Shown in pieces: positions 1 to 9,761 of a stretch of DNA of 64,000 nucleotides; the stretch's first letter is position 1, and each line of letters begins with the position of its first letter. A program made the position numbers and the translations under genes. Location: assembly GCF_007786455.1 (NCBI RefSeq), contig NZ_VNJK01000003.1, positions 1 to 64,000 of the forward strand. The letters run 5' to 3'. The notes under the pieces were generated by a model, which was given only the letters and a program-made list of their open reading frames with translations, did not search any database and was not told the DNA's origin. The DNA comes from Paenibacillus agilis (GTDB lineage: Bacteria; Bacillota; Bacilli; Paenibacillales; Paenibacillaceae).

Positions 1-114
1 GATGAGATTTCCCAATTAGTAAGACCCCTTGAAGACGACGAGGTTGATAGGTTCGGGGTGGAAGCACAGTAATGTGTGGAGCTGACGAATACTAATAGGT
101 CGAGGGCTTATCCT
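1..114 (+). rRNA. 23S ribosomal RNA, 3' end (partial)
   Basis: The first ~114 bases match the conserved 3' end of bacterial 23S rRNA, ending in the GACGAATACTAATAGGTCGA block just before the terminal helix strand. The gene is cut by the window start. The exact 3' end is uncertain by a few bases. It is followed by tRNA genes rather than by a 5S gene. Confidence 0.93.
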
Positions 115-235
115 AATGAATATGAAGAAGCGTTTTAATCACTTTGCGATCAGTTTTCAAGGTATAACCTTGATTATCAACGAAGATTCACATATAATAC
201 GGTGGACAAGCCTTAATTAAGCCTTACCGATTTGT

Positions 236-324
236 GGGGAGATACCCAAGAGGCCGAAGGGGACGCTTTGCTAAAGCGTTAGGGTGTTACAGCCGCGAGG
301 GTTCGAATCCCTCTCTCTCCGCCA
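236..324 (+). tRNA. tRNA-Ser(GCT)
   Basis: 89-nt class II tRNA with a long variable arm. The acceptor stem GGGGAGA pairs with TCTCTCC through one G-T wobble. The anticodon loop TTGCTAA gives GCT. A G discriminator and encoded CCA end the gene. Confidence 0.96.
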
Positions 325-353
325 GTGAACCTTAATAGATACAACAATAATAT

Positions 354-430
354 GGCGGTGTAGCTCAGCTGGCTAGAGCGTACGGTTCATACCCGTGAGG
401 TCGGGGGTTCGATCCCCTCCGCCGCTACCA
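354..430 (+). tRNA. tRNA-Met(CAT), probably elongator
   Basis: 77-nt cloverleaf with anticodon CAT and encoded CCA. The first acceptor pair is G-T rather than the C-A mismatch of initiator tRNA, and the anticodon stem lacks the initiator's three G-C pairs, so it is probably the elongator. Confidence 0.92.
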
Positions 431-454
431 TATTACCTTTATTTCACAAAACAT

Positions 455-530
455 GGACGCTTAGCTCAGCTGGGAGAGCATCTGCCTTACAAGCAGAGGG
501 TCGGCGGTTCGATCCCGTCAGCGTCCACCA
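455..530 (+). tRNA. tRNA-Val(TAC)
   Basis: 76-nt cloverleaf. GGACGCT pairs with AGCGTCC in the acceptor stem, the anticodon is TAC, and CCA is encoded. It is the third gene of the post-rRNA cluster. Confidence 0.96.
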
Positions 531-536
531 TAATAT

Positions 537-612
537 GCCGGTGTAGCTCAGTTGGTAGAGCGGCTGACTTGTAATCAGTAGGTCGTGGGTTCGACTCCTA
601 TCGCCGGCACCA
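537..612 (+). tRNA. tRNA-Thr(TGT)
   Basis: 76-nt cloverleaf. The acceptor strands are GCCGGTG and CGCCGGC, the anticodon loop contains TGT, and CCA is encoded. Confidence 0.96.
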
Positions 613-621
613 TTGTAATAC

Positions 622-698
622 GGAGCTGTGGTGTAGAGGCCTAACATGCCTGCCTGTCACGCAGGAGACCGCGGGTTCGAATCCCGTCAGCTCCGCCA
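622..698 (+). tRNA. tRNA-Asp(GTC)
   Basis: 77-nt cloverleaf. The acceptor strands are GGAGCTG and CAGCTCC, the anticodon is GTC, the discriminator is G, and CCA is encoded. Confidence 0.96.
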
Positions 699-747
699 TT
701 ACATCCCTTTTTTGAGGGAATCGGTGTTTAAGACAATTGCATATTAT

Positions 748-823
<76 letters not shown>

Positions 824-833
824 TTGTAAATAT

Positions 834-919
834 GGAGGATTAGCGAAGTGGCCAAACGCATCAGACTGTAAATCTGCTCCCATCCGGGTTCGGTGGTTCG
901 AATCCATCATCCTCCACCA
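834..919 (+). tRNA. tRNA-Tyr(GTA)
   Basis: 86-nt class II tRNA with a long variable arm. The acceptor strands are GGAGGAT and ATCCTCC, the anticodon is GTA, and CCA is encoded. Confidence 0.96.
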
Positions 920-924
920 TTTAC

Positions 925-1000
925 GAGCCATTAGCTCAGTTGGTAGAGCACCTGACTTTTAATCAGGGTGTCGTAGGTTCGAGTCCTACATGGCTCACCA
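925..1000 (+). tRNA. tRNA-Lys(TTT)
   Basis: 76-nt cloverleaf. The acceptor strands are GAGCCAT and ATGGCTC, the anticodon loop contains TTT, and CCA is encoded. It is the last gene of the cluster and is followed by a terminator. Confidence 0.96.
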
Positions 1001-1014
1001 GTTTTATCATTAAC

Positions 1015-1043
1015 AACTTCAGTGAATAACTGAAGTTTTTTTG
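1015..1043 (+). terminator. Terminator of the rRNA/tRNA operon
   Basis: Stem AACTTCAGT / ACTGAAGTT with a short AT loop, followed by a run of seven T. It lies 14 bases after tRNA-Lys. Confidence 0.9.
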
Positions 1044-1218
1044 CGTTTATTTTTATATATTGTATTACAATTTTTATTATACTAACTATTTATATTCATA
1101 ATGCGTCTATTGGGTATAAGCTAAATGGGATGCGTGATGATGTATGAATACTGGTTACTTGATATGCTAAAATAAAAGTAGATATAGATAGAACAAGAAG
1201 AATGGGCGGAGTGATCGA

Positions 1219-2346
1219 ATGATGATAGAGAAGCCATCTTTGCAGTTGCATATTGAACGTATACTGGGTAGAACCTTGGAGCTGGTAGCTGTCCCGACAT
1301 CCCTATGGAGGGAATGGACTCAATCTTCCGTTGCAGGCATTGATTCAATGTCGCCTTCAGGAGTTGTTATGCATCAGAGTGATGATGCATGGTACTTACT
1401 TTGGAAGCAGGGTACTGAACAATCTACTTTGATGAAGTTGGAGTCTAGTTCATTAAGTAGTCAAGAACAGCAGTGGATCGAGCTTGTACTTATGCTGGAA
1501 CACGGTGAGCAGCTCGAGCAAAATATACTGACTGCGAGTGAAGAACAAGAAGCTCAACGAGTCGGTTCATGGATATTGTCTTCTATTCATGAGCGAGACT
1601 GGAAGGTAGAAATTCCTGAGCATATTCCTTGGAATAAACAACTTTTAGGTATGATCACGCCATTTCTTCTTGTTACGGAACATATTCATCGGGAAGGTCC
1701 GCGCTATCAACTGCTGAAGAAATTAGTAGATTCTTATTTTGATGGCCATACATTTCTCATACCATTATCAGAGCAGGAATGGCTTATTCTTGTCCCGTTG
1801 GCGTTAACAACAGCGGATTTAGAGGACGATGTAGATAACGGCGAATCTCAGGAAGAGTTATTAACTTCATACTGCCTAGGATTACATGAACTTCTCACTG
1901 CCGAATGGATCGGTGAAAGCCATATGACTGTAGATTACTCTTTTATTGGTCAAAAGGGCATTCCTGCTACAGTAGCTCATATGAGGGAAACGATATTCTT
2001 AGGACGTACTTTCCATCTAACAGAGCATATTCATTTGCCGTGGGAGCTGCACATAGAGCATCTGGCATACAGTATTCCTGATCATGTGCGAGCTGAATAT
2101 TTAAAGCGAATTGTGAAAAAGACAGAAGTGTTCCATGATGCAGAGACGTTGGCAACCTTGGAAATGTATTTTCAACAAAATTGTAGTGTTAGTGAAACTG
2201 CAAAGCGCTTATATATTCATCGTAATACGTTGTTGTATCGACTTGATAAAATTAAGCAGGAAACTGGACTTGATATTCGCTCATTCTCAGACGCGCTGCT
2301 TATAAAGCTCGTGCTGTTACTGTATAAGGTAGCTCATTCACAATAA
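1219..2346 (+). CDS. PucR-type helix-turn-helix transcriptional regulator
   Basis: A 375-residue protein whose last ~65 residues form the PucR/CdaR C-terminal helix-turn-helix: a short helix, then VSETAKRLYIHRNTLLYRLD, then a helix ending in the LLIKLVLLLY-like tail. The first ~300 residues match no sensory domain I can name. Family members act as DNA-binding regulators of purine, sugar-diacid or amino-acid metabolism. The ATG is preceded by GGCGGAG. The gene stands alone, 198 bp upstream of msmX, so a link to sugar uptake is possible but not shown. The family assignment is firm; the ligand and targets are unknown. Confidence 0.85.
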   Translation: MMIEKPSLQLHIERILGRTLELVAVPTSLWREWTQSSVAGIDSMSPSGVVMHQSDDAWYLLWKQGTEQSTLMKLESSSLSSQEQQWIELVLMLEHGEQLEQNILTASEEQEAQRVGSWILSSIHERDWKVEIPEHIPWNKQLLGMITPFLLVTEHIHREGPRYQLLKKLVDSYFDGHTFLIPLSEQEWLILVPLALTTADLEDDVDNGESQEELLTSYCLGLHELLTAEWIGESHMTVDYSFIGQKGIPATVAHMRETIFLGRTFHLTEHIHLPWELHIEHLAYSIPDHVRAEYLKRIVKKTEVFHDAETLATLEMYFQQNCSVSETAKRLYIHRNTLLYRLDKIKQETGLDIRSFSDALLIKLVLLLYKVAHSQ

Positions 2347-2544
2347 CTCTGAAGTATGCGTATATACATTTTGTACAAATATGATTTGTAATCGCCTTCA
2401 TTTTTGTGAATGTATCCAATGAGTGATGGATAGTTAGGGGTACTTTTTTGTGCACGTTGACTATAGTCAGGGGCCCGGCTGTGAATTATGATAGATATAT
2501 AGTAAGAAACCGATTACATTGACAATCGTGGGGAGGAAATAATT

Positions 2545-3666
2545 ATGGCAGGCGTACGCTTAGAACATGTATATAAAAAATATCCGGGGTCTGACAAGCC
2601 AACTGTTATTGATGTTAACCTTGATATTAAAGATAAAGAGTTCCTTGTATTGGTTGGTCCATCCGGTTGTGGTAAATCCACGACGCTTCGTATGATCGCA
2701 GGTCTTGAAGAGATCTCTGAGGGACAGCTTTATATCGGTGATAAGCTCGTTAACGATGTTGCACCTAAGGATCGCGATATCGCCATGGTATTCCAATCTT
2801 ACGCTTTGTATCCACATATGAACGTATTTCAAAACATGGCTTTCGGTCTTAAGCTTCGTAAAGTTCCTAAGGATGAGATCGATAAGCAAGTTAAAGAAGC
2901 GGCTCGTATTCTTGATATCGAGCATTTGCTAGAGCGTAAGCCAAAAGCACTTTCCGGTGGTCAGCGTCAGCGTGTTGCCCTTGGACGCGCGATCGTTCGT
3001 AACCCACAAGTATTCTTGATGGACGAACCGCTTTCCAACTTGGATGCGAAGCTTCGTGGTCAAATGCGCTCGGAAATTACGAAGTTGGCTAAACGTCTTG
3101 AGACGACTGTTATCTACGTAACGCATGACCAAATTGAAGCAATGACGATGGGTGACCGTATTGTTGTTATGAAAGATGGCTATATTCAACAAGCAGCTTC
3201 TCCGGACCAATTGTACAATCATCCGTTGAATTTGTTCGTTGCAGGCTTCATGGGCTCTCCTACGATGAACTTCATCCACGGTAAGTTGAATGAAGAGGCT
3301 GGTGAGATTCGCTTCAAGACAGATGGCTTGAATGTTGTAATCCCTGCAGGCAAAGCACAAGCTTTGAAAGATAAAAACTATATCGGCAAAGAGGTTATCC
3401 TCGGCGTACGTCCAGAAGATATTCATGAAGAGCCTGTATTCTTGGAAGCTTCTCCAAATAGTATCTTCTCAGCTTCTATTGATGTGACAGAGAACTTGGG
3501 TCATGAAATGCTATTGTACTTGAAAGGCGTTGGCTCTGAAAACGTTATTGGACGTGTAGACGGCCGTTCTAACGCTCAAGAAGGTCAAAACGTGAAATTG
3601 GCTATCGATATGAACAAAGTTCATGTATTCGACAAAGAGTCCGAATTGAACGTTTTCGAAAACTAA
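2545..3666 (+). CDS. msmX: Multiple-sugar ABC transporter ATPase (MsmX/UgpC family)
   Basis: 373 residues, the usual length for MsmX. Walker A GPSGCGKST lies at residues 38-46, the signature LSGGQRQ starts at 136, Walker B VFLMDEP at about 156-162, and the switch histidine is in VIYVTHD. The C-terminal third is the TOBE/MalK-type regulatory part. In Bacillus MsmX is a shared ATPase that energises several sugar importers. Here too no permease or binding protein is encoded nearby, which fits that role. A GGGGAGG ribosome site precedes the ATG, and a strong terminator follows, so it is monocistronic. The exact partners cannot be read from the sequence. Confidence 0.93.
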   Translation: MAGVRLEHVYKKYPGSDKPTVIDVNLDIKDKEFLVLVGPSGCGKSTTLRMIAGLEEISEGQLYIGDKLVNDVAPKDRDIAMVFQSYALYPHMNVFQNMAFGLKLRKVPKDEIDKQVKEAARILDIEHLLERKPKALSGGQRQRVALGRAIVRNPQVFLMDEPLSNLDAKLRGQMRSEITKLAKRLETTVIYVTHDQIEAMTMGDRIVVMKDGYIQQAASPDQLYNHPLNLFVAGFMGSPTMNFIHGKLNEEAGEIRFKTDGLNVVIPAGKAQALKDKNYIGKEVILGVRPEDIHEEPVFLEASPNSIFSASIDVTENLGHEMLLYLKGVGSENVIGRVDGRSNAQEGQNVKLAIDMNKVHVFDKESELNVFEN

Positions 3667-3676
3667 TTATGTAGGG

Positions 3677-3717
3677 TAGAGCCCAGGGTGTGTAATCACT
3701 CTGGGCTCTATTTTGTT
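3677..3717 (+). terminator. Terminator of msmX
   Basis: 14-bp stem TAGAGCCCAGGGTG / CACTCTGGGCTCTA (one G-T pair), 6-nt loop, then TTTTG TTTG. Confidence 0.92.
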
Positions 3718-3878
3718 TGTGTTAATTTTATGGAAGCAAGTGAAGTAGAAAGGCGAGTATAACGACGACGATAAATACCAAGGGCTGAATGAGATGGAGG
3801 CTAGAGTATTTGAATTCACTATAAGTTAACTGTAATTTTCATCTTTAAATTAACTATAAGAAAATGAAAACCGACTAG

Positions 3879-5675
3879 TTAATTTAAAGAGTTTAAGGAT
3901 GAACGTACTGGGTTGGAGAAGCCGAAGTTAGCTACTTTATCCCAATTAATCGACCAAGTCATAACACCACGGAAGTTAGGATAGCCAGTTGGCTTTCTTA
4001 ATACATAACTACCGCCATAGCTAATACCTTTCGTAATATACTTTAAAGCTTTGTCGATATCTGCCGGATTGGTGTAGCCTCCGCCGGCAGCACTTTGATT
4101 GGCGGGAAGACCAATAGCAACTTGATCTTCACGCAAGGCAGGGAACATGTTGTTAGGGTTGTTGCCAATAGGAAAGCCAGCTAGCAGCATCTCAGCCATT
4201 GCGACTTGAAAGTCTGTTGTGCCTTGGGAATAAGAGCGGCCATCTAAAGCTGTCATGGAACCTGTATTGTAGTGCTGTACATGAATAAAATTCATCCGAT
4301 CCCTAAATGCATGGATAACAGGCAGATAAGCTCCCCATGGACCGCCATAGGCAACTAGCCCTCCTTGGACATACGCTGTCTCAGGAGCCATTGTTAGCTG
4401 GAAGGCAGCACTTTTTGTGGATAGGATTTCTCTTACTGCGGCTATAAGATTGACAATCTTAGGTGTAGTCGGACTTCGGAAGTTGGTATCTCCCCCAGCA
4501 AGGGCAAGAGAGCTACCCTCTAGGTCGATATCCAGACCGTCGAAGTTATATTCCGCAATAATCGCATTCATGGTACGAATGAAGTTTTGCTTGTCTGCTT
4601 CTGTATTCATTTCAACCGTGCCTTCTGCACCGCCGATGGAAATTTGAACTTTTTTTCCTTTTGCGCGGAGTTCAGCGATGTCGGCCTTGAACTGCTCTTT
4701 TGTAGCGTTGTAAGGCGTGAATGCCATCGTAGCGCGGTCCCCGACTGGTTCAGCGAAGGCTACGTTAATAACATCAAAGTTTGGAGAAATGTCCCGTAAT
4801 CGAATGTTTGTGGAGCCATTGTTGAAGTTATGCCAGTACCCAACAAGAACTTTGCCTGCTACAGCAACGGTATCTTTTGTGGTAATAGAAGCGATCGTGC
4901 TGTTAGCAGAGCGATTATTTGCTTCATCTACAGCGCGGACGGCAATAGCATAAGTGGTGCTAGCGGTAAGGCTTGTGATCGTAAAGGTCGTTTGCGCAGA
5001 TGTACCTGCAACCTGACCGTTAACGATCACCTCATATTGACTGACGCCGATATTGTCTTGGCTTGCATCCCAAGCAAGACTGATCGTGGTATTTGTGGTG
5101 TTGGTGCTGCGTAGATTAGTTGGAACGGTAGGCGGTTGATTGTCCACGACAGGCACAGCTGTGCGCACTTGAATCGTATTGCTGTCAGTGGACACATTAC
5201 CAGCAGCATCTACGGCTCTGACGGTGTATGAGTATAGGGTATTAGGAGATAATCCAGTTATTTGATAAGGTGAGTTAGCAGAGGTCCCCACTTGTGTTGT
5301 GCCACTGTAGACACGGTATTGCTGAACACCTATATTATCCGTTGAGGCTTGCCAAGTGAGTGTGATCGTGGTGGTAGTTTGTGAAGGTGACTGTAGAGAT
5401 GAAGGCGCAGTTGGTGGTGTGGTATCGACAGGAGCAGAGGATAGTTTCCATAGCGCTGGTGTATTAGGTGGCTCCCATCCATTCAATGAAGTGTGCGTTT
5501 GTGTACATTCATAGTTGATGTTTTGATACGTGACGACGGTTCCCTTTTGATAAACGGTATTAGGTGCCCAAGCTGAAGCACCGAAAGCCTGAAAGGGGAT
5601 CAGCAACACAAAAAGCACAGCGACAATCATAACAGACAGTGGCCGAATTGCTCGGCGATGGATAGATGAATACAT
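3879..5675 (-). CDS. Secreted modular chitinase (GH18) with CBM5/12 and two FnIII domains
   Basis: 598 residues from the ATG at 5675, chosen because CGAAGGAGG lies just upstream; the frame stays open to an ATG at 5744 that lacks such a site. Order: positively charged signal peptide ending near residue 33 (FQAFGAS), a CBM5/12-type chitin-binding module with Trp/Tyr-rich WAPNTVYQKGTVV (about 35-80), two fibronectin type III repeats (about 86-268), then a GH18 catalytic domain. The catalytic motif FDGLDIDLEG places the acid glutamate near residue 386. It should hydrolyse chitin outside the cell. It is monocistronic and opposite in direction to its neighbours. Substrate preference (endo- or exo-acting) cannot be decided. 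Confidence 0.93.
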   Translation of the reverse strand: MYSSIHRRAIRPLSVMIVAVLFVLLIPFQAFGASAWAPNTVYQKGTVVTYQNINYECTQTHTSLNGWEPPNTPALWKLSSAPVDTTPPTAPSSLQSPSQTTTTITLTWQASTDNIGVQQYRVYSGTTQVGTSANSPYQITGLSPNTLYSYTVRAVDAAGNVSTDSNTIQVRTAVPVVDNQPPTVPTNLRSTNTTNTTISLAWDASQDNIGVSQYEVIVNGQVAGTSAQTTFTITSLTASTTYAIAVRAVDEANNRSANSTIASITTKDTVAVAGKVLVGYWHNFNNGSTNIRLRDISPNFDVINVAFAEPVGDRATMAFTPYNATKEQFKADIAELRAKGKKVQISIGGAEGTVEMNTEADKQNFIRTMNAIIAEYNFDGLDIDLEGSSLALAGGDTNFRSPTTPKIVNLIAAVREILSTKSAAFQLTMAPETAYVQGGLVAYGGPWGAYLPVIHAFRDRMNFIHVQHYNTGSMTALDGRSYSQGTTDFQVAMAEMLLAGFPIGNNPNNMFPALREDQVAIGLPANQSAAGGGYTNPADIDKALKYITKGISYGGSYVLRKPTGYPNFRGVMTWSINWDKVANFGFSNPVRSSLNSLN

Positions 5676-6122
5676 AACAAACCTCCTTCGTAAATTGAAA
5701 TCAGGGAAAGATTTGATAACGATCCCTTCTGTTCGTACAAACAAGGAGTCAGGTTATTATCCTGTTCTCGTGCTCTCACCACCTTTCATTCAGCCCAAGG
5801 CATAGATGGATTCGTGATTTGTGAGGTTTGATCCTGCAAATGTCTAAAAAATAGGGCTTACGTAGGAAGTGTATGTTGGGGTATGCGTTGATTTCAATGC
5901 TGTTTTCCATTACGATGGTTACATTGAGACAGCTAATAGCTGCTGCTTAAAAAAGCTTGTATGAATAATAAGGTGAGATCATACATACGAGATAGAGCTC
6001 ACAACTTTACCTACTTGAGCGAAATGATTAGTCATACTAAAACTATTTGGTTCCTGTGATCAGAAATGAATATTTCGTTCAAATTGTATAGATGTTGAGC
6101 AGGAGATAAGGAGTGAAAGTCG
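5676..6122. other. Intergenic region between chitinase and hprK
   Basis: 447 bp holding the divergent 5' regions of the minus-strand chitinase and plus-strand hprK. I see the AAGGAG site of hprK and the ribosome site of the chitinase, but no clear -35/-10 pair, operator or RNA structure. Confidence 0.5.
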
Positions 6123-7061
6123 ATGGCTAAAAAGGTGAAAGTGTCTGAGCTAGTAGAACAATTCCAAATGGAAGTGCTTGCTGGTGAACAAGGCATGAAG
6201 CGCCTTATCACGGTGGATGACTTGCATCGCCCTGGTTTGGAAATAGCAGGTTACTTTGATTATCATCCAACTGAGCGTATACAGTTGCTGGGCAAAACAG
6301 AGCTCACTTTCCTAGAAACGCTACCAGAGGAAACAAGGGTAGAACGGTTAAGAAGGTTCATATCTCCAGAGCTGCCAAGTATCATTATTACACGTGGTCT
6401 GGATGTGCCAACCGAGCTCGTGCAAATTTGCGAAGAGAACGAGGTTCCATTGCTGCGTTCCCCATTGGCATCAACGACCTTAGTAAGTCGAATTACGAGC
6501 TTCCTTGAAAGAAAGTTGGCACCAACGGCAACTATTCATGGCGTTCTGGTCGATGTCTATGGTGTTGGTATGCTCATTACCGGTGGAAGCGGAATTGGTA
6601 AGAGTGAAACAGCGCTTGAGCTGGTAAAGCGCAGTCACCGTCTTGTAGCGGACGATGCGGTAGAAATTCGTCAGACATCTGATAATCAGCTGCACGGTAC
6701 GGCACCAGATTTGATTCGCCATCTATTAGAAATCCGCGGAATCGGAATTATTAATGTGATGACGCTGTTTGGGGCGGGTGCGGTTCGCAACAACAAGCGA
6801 ATTAGCGTTGTTATTAAGCTGGAAACATGGCAGCAGGATAAACAATATGATCGTCTTGGGCTCGATGAGGAGACGACACGTATTTTGGATACCGATGTGC
6901 CGCTTGTTACGATTCCAGTTCGCCCGGGACGTAACTTAGCCGTTATTATTGAAGTGGCAGCGATGAATTATCGCTTGAAGCGCATGGGTTACAATGCAGC
7001 GCTGCAGTTTACAAACAAACTGACAGAGCAAATTAATGAAGATAGTGATGATTTCGATTGA
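6123..7061 (+). CDS. hprK: HPr kinase/phosphorylase
   Basis: 312 residues, the normal HprK/P length. It phosphorylates and dephosphorylates HPr and Crh on Ser46, the central signal in carbon catabolite repression. The P-loop GGSGIGKS lies at residues 154-161, the catalytic-site histidine (IHGV) is at 139, and the second family signature is [26 protein letters not shown] precedes the ATG. It leads the conserved hprK-lgt-ppaX-acyltransferase group; PpaX removes the pyrophosphate made by its phosphorylase activity. A Ser46-bearing substrate is encoded at 26121-26387. Confidence 0.97.
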   Translation: MAKKVKVSELVEQFQMEVLAGEQGMKRLITVDDLHRPGLEIAGYFDYHPTERIQLLGKTELTFLETLPEETRVERLRRFISPELPSIIITRGLDVPTELVQICEENEVPLLRSPLASTTLVSRITSFLERKLAPTATIHGVLVDVYGVGMLITGGSGIGKSETALELVKRSHRLVADDAVEIRQTSDNQLHGTAPDLIRHLLEIRGIGIINVMTLFGAGAVRNNKRISVVIKLETWQQDKQYDRLGLDEETTRILDTDVPLVTIPVRPGRNLAVIIEVAAMNYRLKRMGYNAALQFTNKLTEQINEDSDDFD

Positions 7062-7165
7062 TTGATCGTTAAGGATGATTATCGTGGGTGTAGTGAGTAT
7101 TCATATTTTGAAAAGTTAATTGAAGTAAGTAATGTGCAAGGAACTGAATCGAGGGAGAGTGAACA

Positions 7166-8203
7166 ATGGATACGATCGCATCAACACTGTTGGATCCAAT
7201 TGCCTTTAAGCTCGGACCAATTTCGGTATACTGGTATGGCTTAATTTTGGGCTCAGCGGCTCTGGCAGGCTTGTTAATTGCTATGCAAGAAGGCAAGAGG
7301 TTTAAAATTTCCCAAGATTTCTTTATGGATTTACTGCTGCTTGGTGTTCCATCGGCCTTGATCGGTGCAAGAGCCTATTATGTGGCATTTAAATGGGATG
7401 AGTACAAGCATGATCCGATCAAAGTATTTGCGATATGGGAAGGCGGTATTGCAATATACGGCGCGTTGATAGGTGCTGTTATTTGTGCGATTATTTATGT
7501 GCGTCGTAAAGGATATAATTTCTGGCGTATTGCGGATATTTGTGCTCCAGGTCTTTTGCTTGGACAGGCAATTGGACGTTGGGGGAACTTTATGAATCAG
7601 GAAGCTTATGGCGGTCCGGTTTCAGAAACTTTCTTACGCGATACCTTGAACTTGCCGAACTTTATTGTTAATCAGATGAATGTCCAAGGGACGTTCCATC
7701 ATCCAACGTTTCTTTATGAATCCATATGGAACATCGTAGGTGTACTGCTTATATTGGCCATTCGTCGCCTTCGCTTCGTAAGAGCTGGTGAGATTTTTAT
7801 CGGTTATTTAATGTGGTATTCGATTGGCCGCTTCTTTATCGAAGGCTTGCGTACAGATAGTCTTGCTTATCAAGGCTCTGAGTGGATGGCTTCGTTCATG
7901 AATACATTGTGGCAGCCAATGACAGCAGTATTCGAAGCTGGTTATCTTGATCCGAACTATGGGAATATACGTATTTCACAATTGATTGCCGTAGTACTTG
8001 TTCTCGTCGGCATTGTATTCATTATCTTCCGTCGTGTGACAGGGCGTGCTCAAGCACGCTATCTGGATCCAATTGTTTCTACGAAGGCTGATGCGGCAAC
8101 TAGCACAGCTACAGACAAGTCAGCAGCAAAGACGGTTCAACATTCGGATCATGCAGTTGCAGAAAATAGGGCAAATGAAAAGAAGAAAAAAGATGAGCAA
8201 TAA
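7166..8203 (+). CDS. lgt: Prolipoprotein diacylglyceryl transferase
   Basis: 345 residues, polytopic membrane enzyme that transfers diacylglycerol from phosphatidylglycerol to the lipobox cysteine of prolipoproteins. The Lgt signature GRWGNFMNQEAYGG is near residues 140-153 and the HPTFLYES motif follows. Six to seven hydrophobic segments are visible. The last ~40 residues form an Ala/Lys-rich hydrophilic tail ending in EKKKKDEQ, longer than in many homologues. The ATG follows GAGGGAGAG. Lipoprotein substrates in this window include the deacetylase at 9762 and PotD at 34370. Confidence 0.96.
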   Translation: MDTIASTLLDPIAFKLGPISVYWYGLILGSAALAGLLIAMQEGKRFKISQDFFMDLLLLGVPSALIGARAYYVAFKWDEYKHDPIKVFAIWEGGIAIYGALIGAVICAIIYVRRKGYNFWRIADICAPGLLLGQAIGRWGNFMNQEAYGGPVSETFLRDTLNLPNFIVNQMNVQGTFHHPTFLYESIWNIVGVLLILAIRRLRFVRAGEIFIGYLMWYSIGRFFIEGLRTDSLAYQGSEWMASFMNTLWQPMTAVFEAGYLDPNYGNIRISQLIAVVLVLVGIVFIIFRRVTGRAQARYLDPIVSTKADAATSTATDKSAAKTVQHSDHAVAENRANEKKKKDEQ

Positions 8204-8342
8204 CCATAACTAAAGAGCTAGACGTGTAAGGTGAAATAGAAGCTTCAATAGGCTCAGCTTAATTTAATATTAGGGCTCTATTGGGGAAAACATAGCAGTG
8301 AAATCTATTGCAGCAATGTAGTAAAAAGGAGAATGAAGCAGC

Positions 8343-9005
8343 ATGATACGAACAGTTCTGTTTGATTTGGATGGTACGATTATCGATACGAATGAGCTCA
8401 TTATTGAGACATTTATTGAAATCTTGAAGGATGTCGTACCGGCTCCGTTCAACAGAGAGCATATCATCCCTAGTATGGGATTGACGCTTGAGCAGCAGCT
8501 TCAAATCTTCACGAAGCAGGATGATGTAAATGACTATGTAAATGCCTATCGAACGTATAATCGTACTCGTCACGATGAGATGGTCAAACCATTTCCTCAC
8601 GTAAATGAGGTCGTACATACTTTGGCAGAAGCGGGTATTCGGCTTGGCGTAGTTACGACCAAGGTGCGTGAATCTACTGGTCGTGTACTTCGGATGTTTG
8701 AGTTATGGGACAAGATGGGCACCGTTGTAACGGTACAAGACGTAACGCATGCGAAACCTCATCCTGAGCCTGTCTTAAAGGCGATCGAAGCATTGGGAGC
8801 TGATCCTGCGACTACGATAATGGTGGGCGATAGCCCTGCTGATATCCAGTCTGCAAATGCAGCGGGAGCCATTTCTTGTGGAGTTGCTTGGTCTTTGAAG
8901 GGAGAAGCGGAACTCAGAAAGTACGAGCCGCGTCATATCATTCATGACATGCGCGACTTATATGCGCTTGTTGGATTGGAGCGTAACGCAGGTGAGAAAC
9001 GTTGA
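8343..9005 (+). CDS. ppaX: Pyrophosphatase PpaX (HAD family)
   Basis: 220 residues. HAD motif I FDLDGT has Asp8 and Asp10, motif II threonine lies in VVTTK, and motif III/IV is MVGDSPADI. In Bacillus PpaX hydrolyses the pyrophosphate released when HprK dephosphorylates Ser46-HPr, which explains its place beside hprK. GGAG precedes the ATG. The stop overlaps the start of the next gene, indicating co-translation. Generic phosphoglycolate phosphatase is the fallback name; the neighbourhood favours PpaX. Confidence 0.92.
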   Translation: MIRTVLFDLDGTIIDTNELIIETFIEILKDVVPAPFNREHIIPSMGLTLEQQLQIFTKQDDVNDYVNAYRTYNRTRHDEMVKPFPHVNEVVHTLAEAGIRLGVVTTKVRESTGRVLRMFELWDKMGTVVTVQDVTHAKPHPEPVLKAIEALGADPATTIMVGDSPADIQSANAAGAISCGVAWSLKGEAELRKYEPRHIIHDMRDLYALVGLERNAGEKR

Positions 9006-9567
9006 GCGTTATCCAGTAGAAGGTCCTAACAGCCTATGGCATATTTATCGTACAGTTAGTCCGTGGAAGGGTGTTAAGAACTTTATTTTCATTCAGTTGG
9101 CGAGATATTGCCCTGTTTTGCCGCTCAAAAATAGCATTTATCGTCGTATGTTGAAAATGAAGGTTGGCCAGCATTCTGCATTTGGATTAATGGTGATGGT
9201 AGATGTGTTTTTCCCTGAACGTATTTATGTAGGGCGTAATTCAATCATCGGATATAATACAACGATATTAGCTCATGAGTATTTGATAAAAGAGTATCGT
9301 CTTGGAGATGTGCGGATTGGCGATAACGTGATGATTGGTGCCAACTGTACTATTTTGCCGGGTGTTACAATCGGGGACAATGCTGTTGTAGCAGCGGGGT
9401 CCGTTGTCCATAAAGATGTTCTTCCAGGCCAAATGGTCGGAGGCAATCCAATGCGAGTGATTCGTGAAGCGGCTGCGCAGGGATTAGAGGCATCAGTTGA
9501 ACAGAATGAATCTACGGAATTAACAGATAGATCTTCTGCTCAAAAAAACACAGTTGAATCAGCGTGA
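8992..9567 (+). CDS. Hexapeptide-repeat acyltransferase (YvoF-like)
   Basis: 191 residues from a GTG at 8992, chosen because GGAG lies 10 bases upstream and the protein then begins at the conserved RNVERYPV segment; an ATG at 8944 in the same frame lies deep inside ppaX. The C-terminal half has hexapeptide repeats of a left-handed beta helix ([20 protein letters not shown]). The family transfers acetyl or similar groups from CoA to sugars or other acceptors. It is the fourth gene of the hprK group, as yvoF is in B. subtilis. The acceptor is unknown. A terminator follows directly. Confidence 0.85.
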   Translation: MRNVERYPVEGPNSLWHIYRTVSPWKGVKNFIFIQLARYCPVLPLKNSIYRRMLKMKVGQHSAFGLMVMVDVFFPERIYVGRNSIIGYNTTILAHEYLIKEYRLGDVRIGDNVMIGANCTILPGVTIGDNAVVAAGSVVHKDVLPGQMVGGNPMRVIREAAAQGLEASVEQNESTELTDRSSAQKNTVESA

Positions 9568-9571
9568 TGCG

Positions 9572-9605
9572 AAAGACGTTTGCGAAAGCAAGCGTCTTTT
9601 TTTGC
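9572..9605 (+). terminator. Terminator of the hprK-lgt-ppaX-acyltransferase group
   Basis: Stem AAAGACGTTTGC / GCAAGCGTCTTT (one wobble) with a GAAA tetraloop, followed by seven to eight T. Confidence 0.93.
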
Positions 9606-9761
9606 GCTTTTTATTTATGAACACAAAGGTGATGAAGAATAGCTTGTTTATTTTTTCAGTATGATAAATACCAAATATAAAATTAACTCGAAAACTAATG
9701 GTGTATTGTGGTAAATTTTATATATTGCTGACTATGAGAAAAGATAAGGAAGTTTGAGAGC

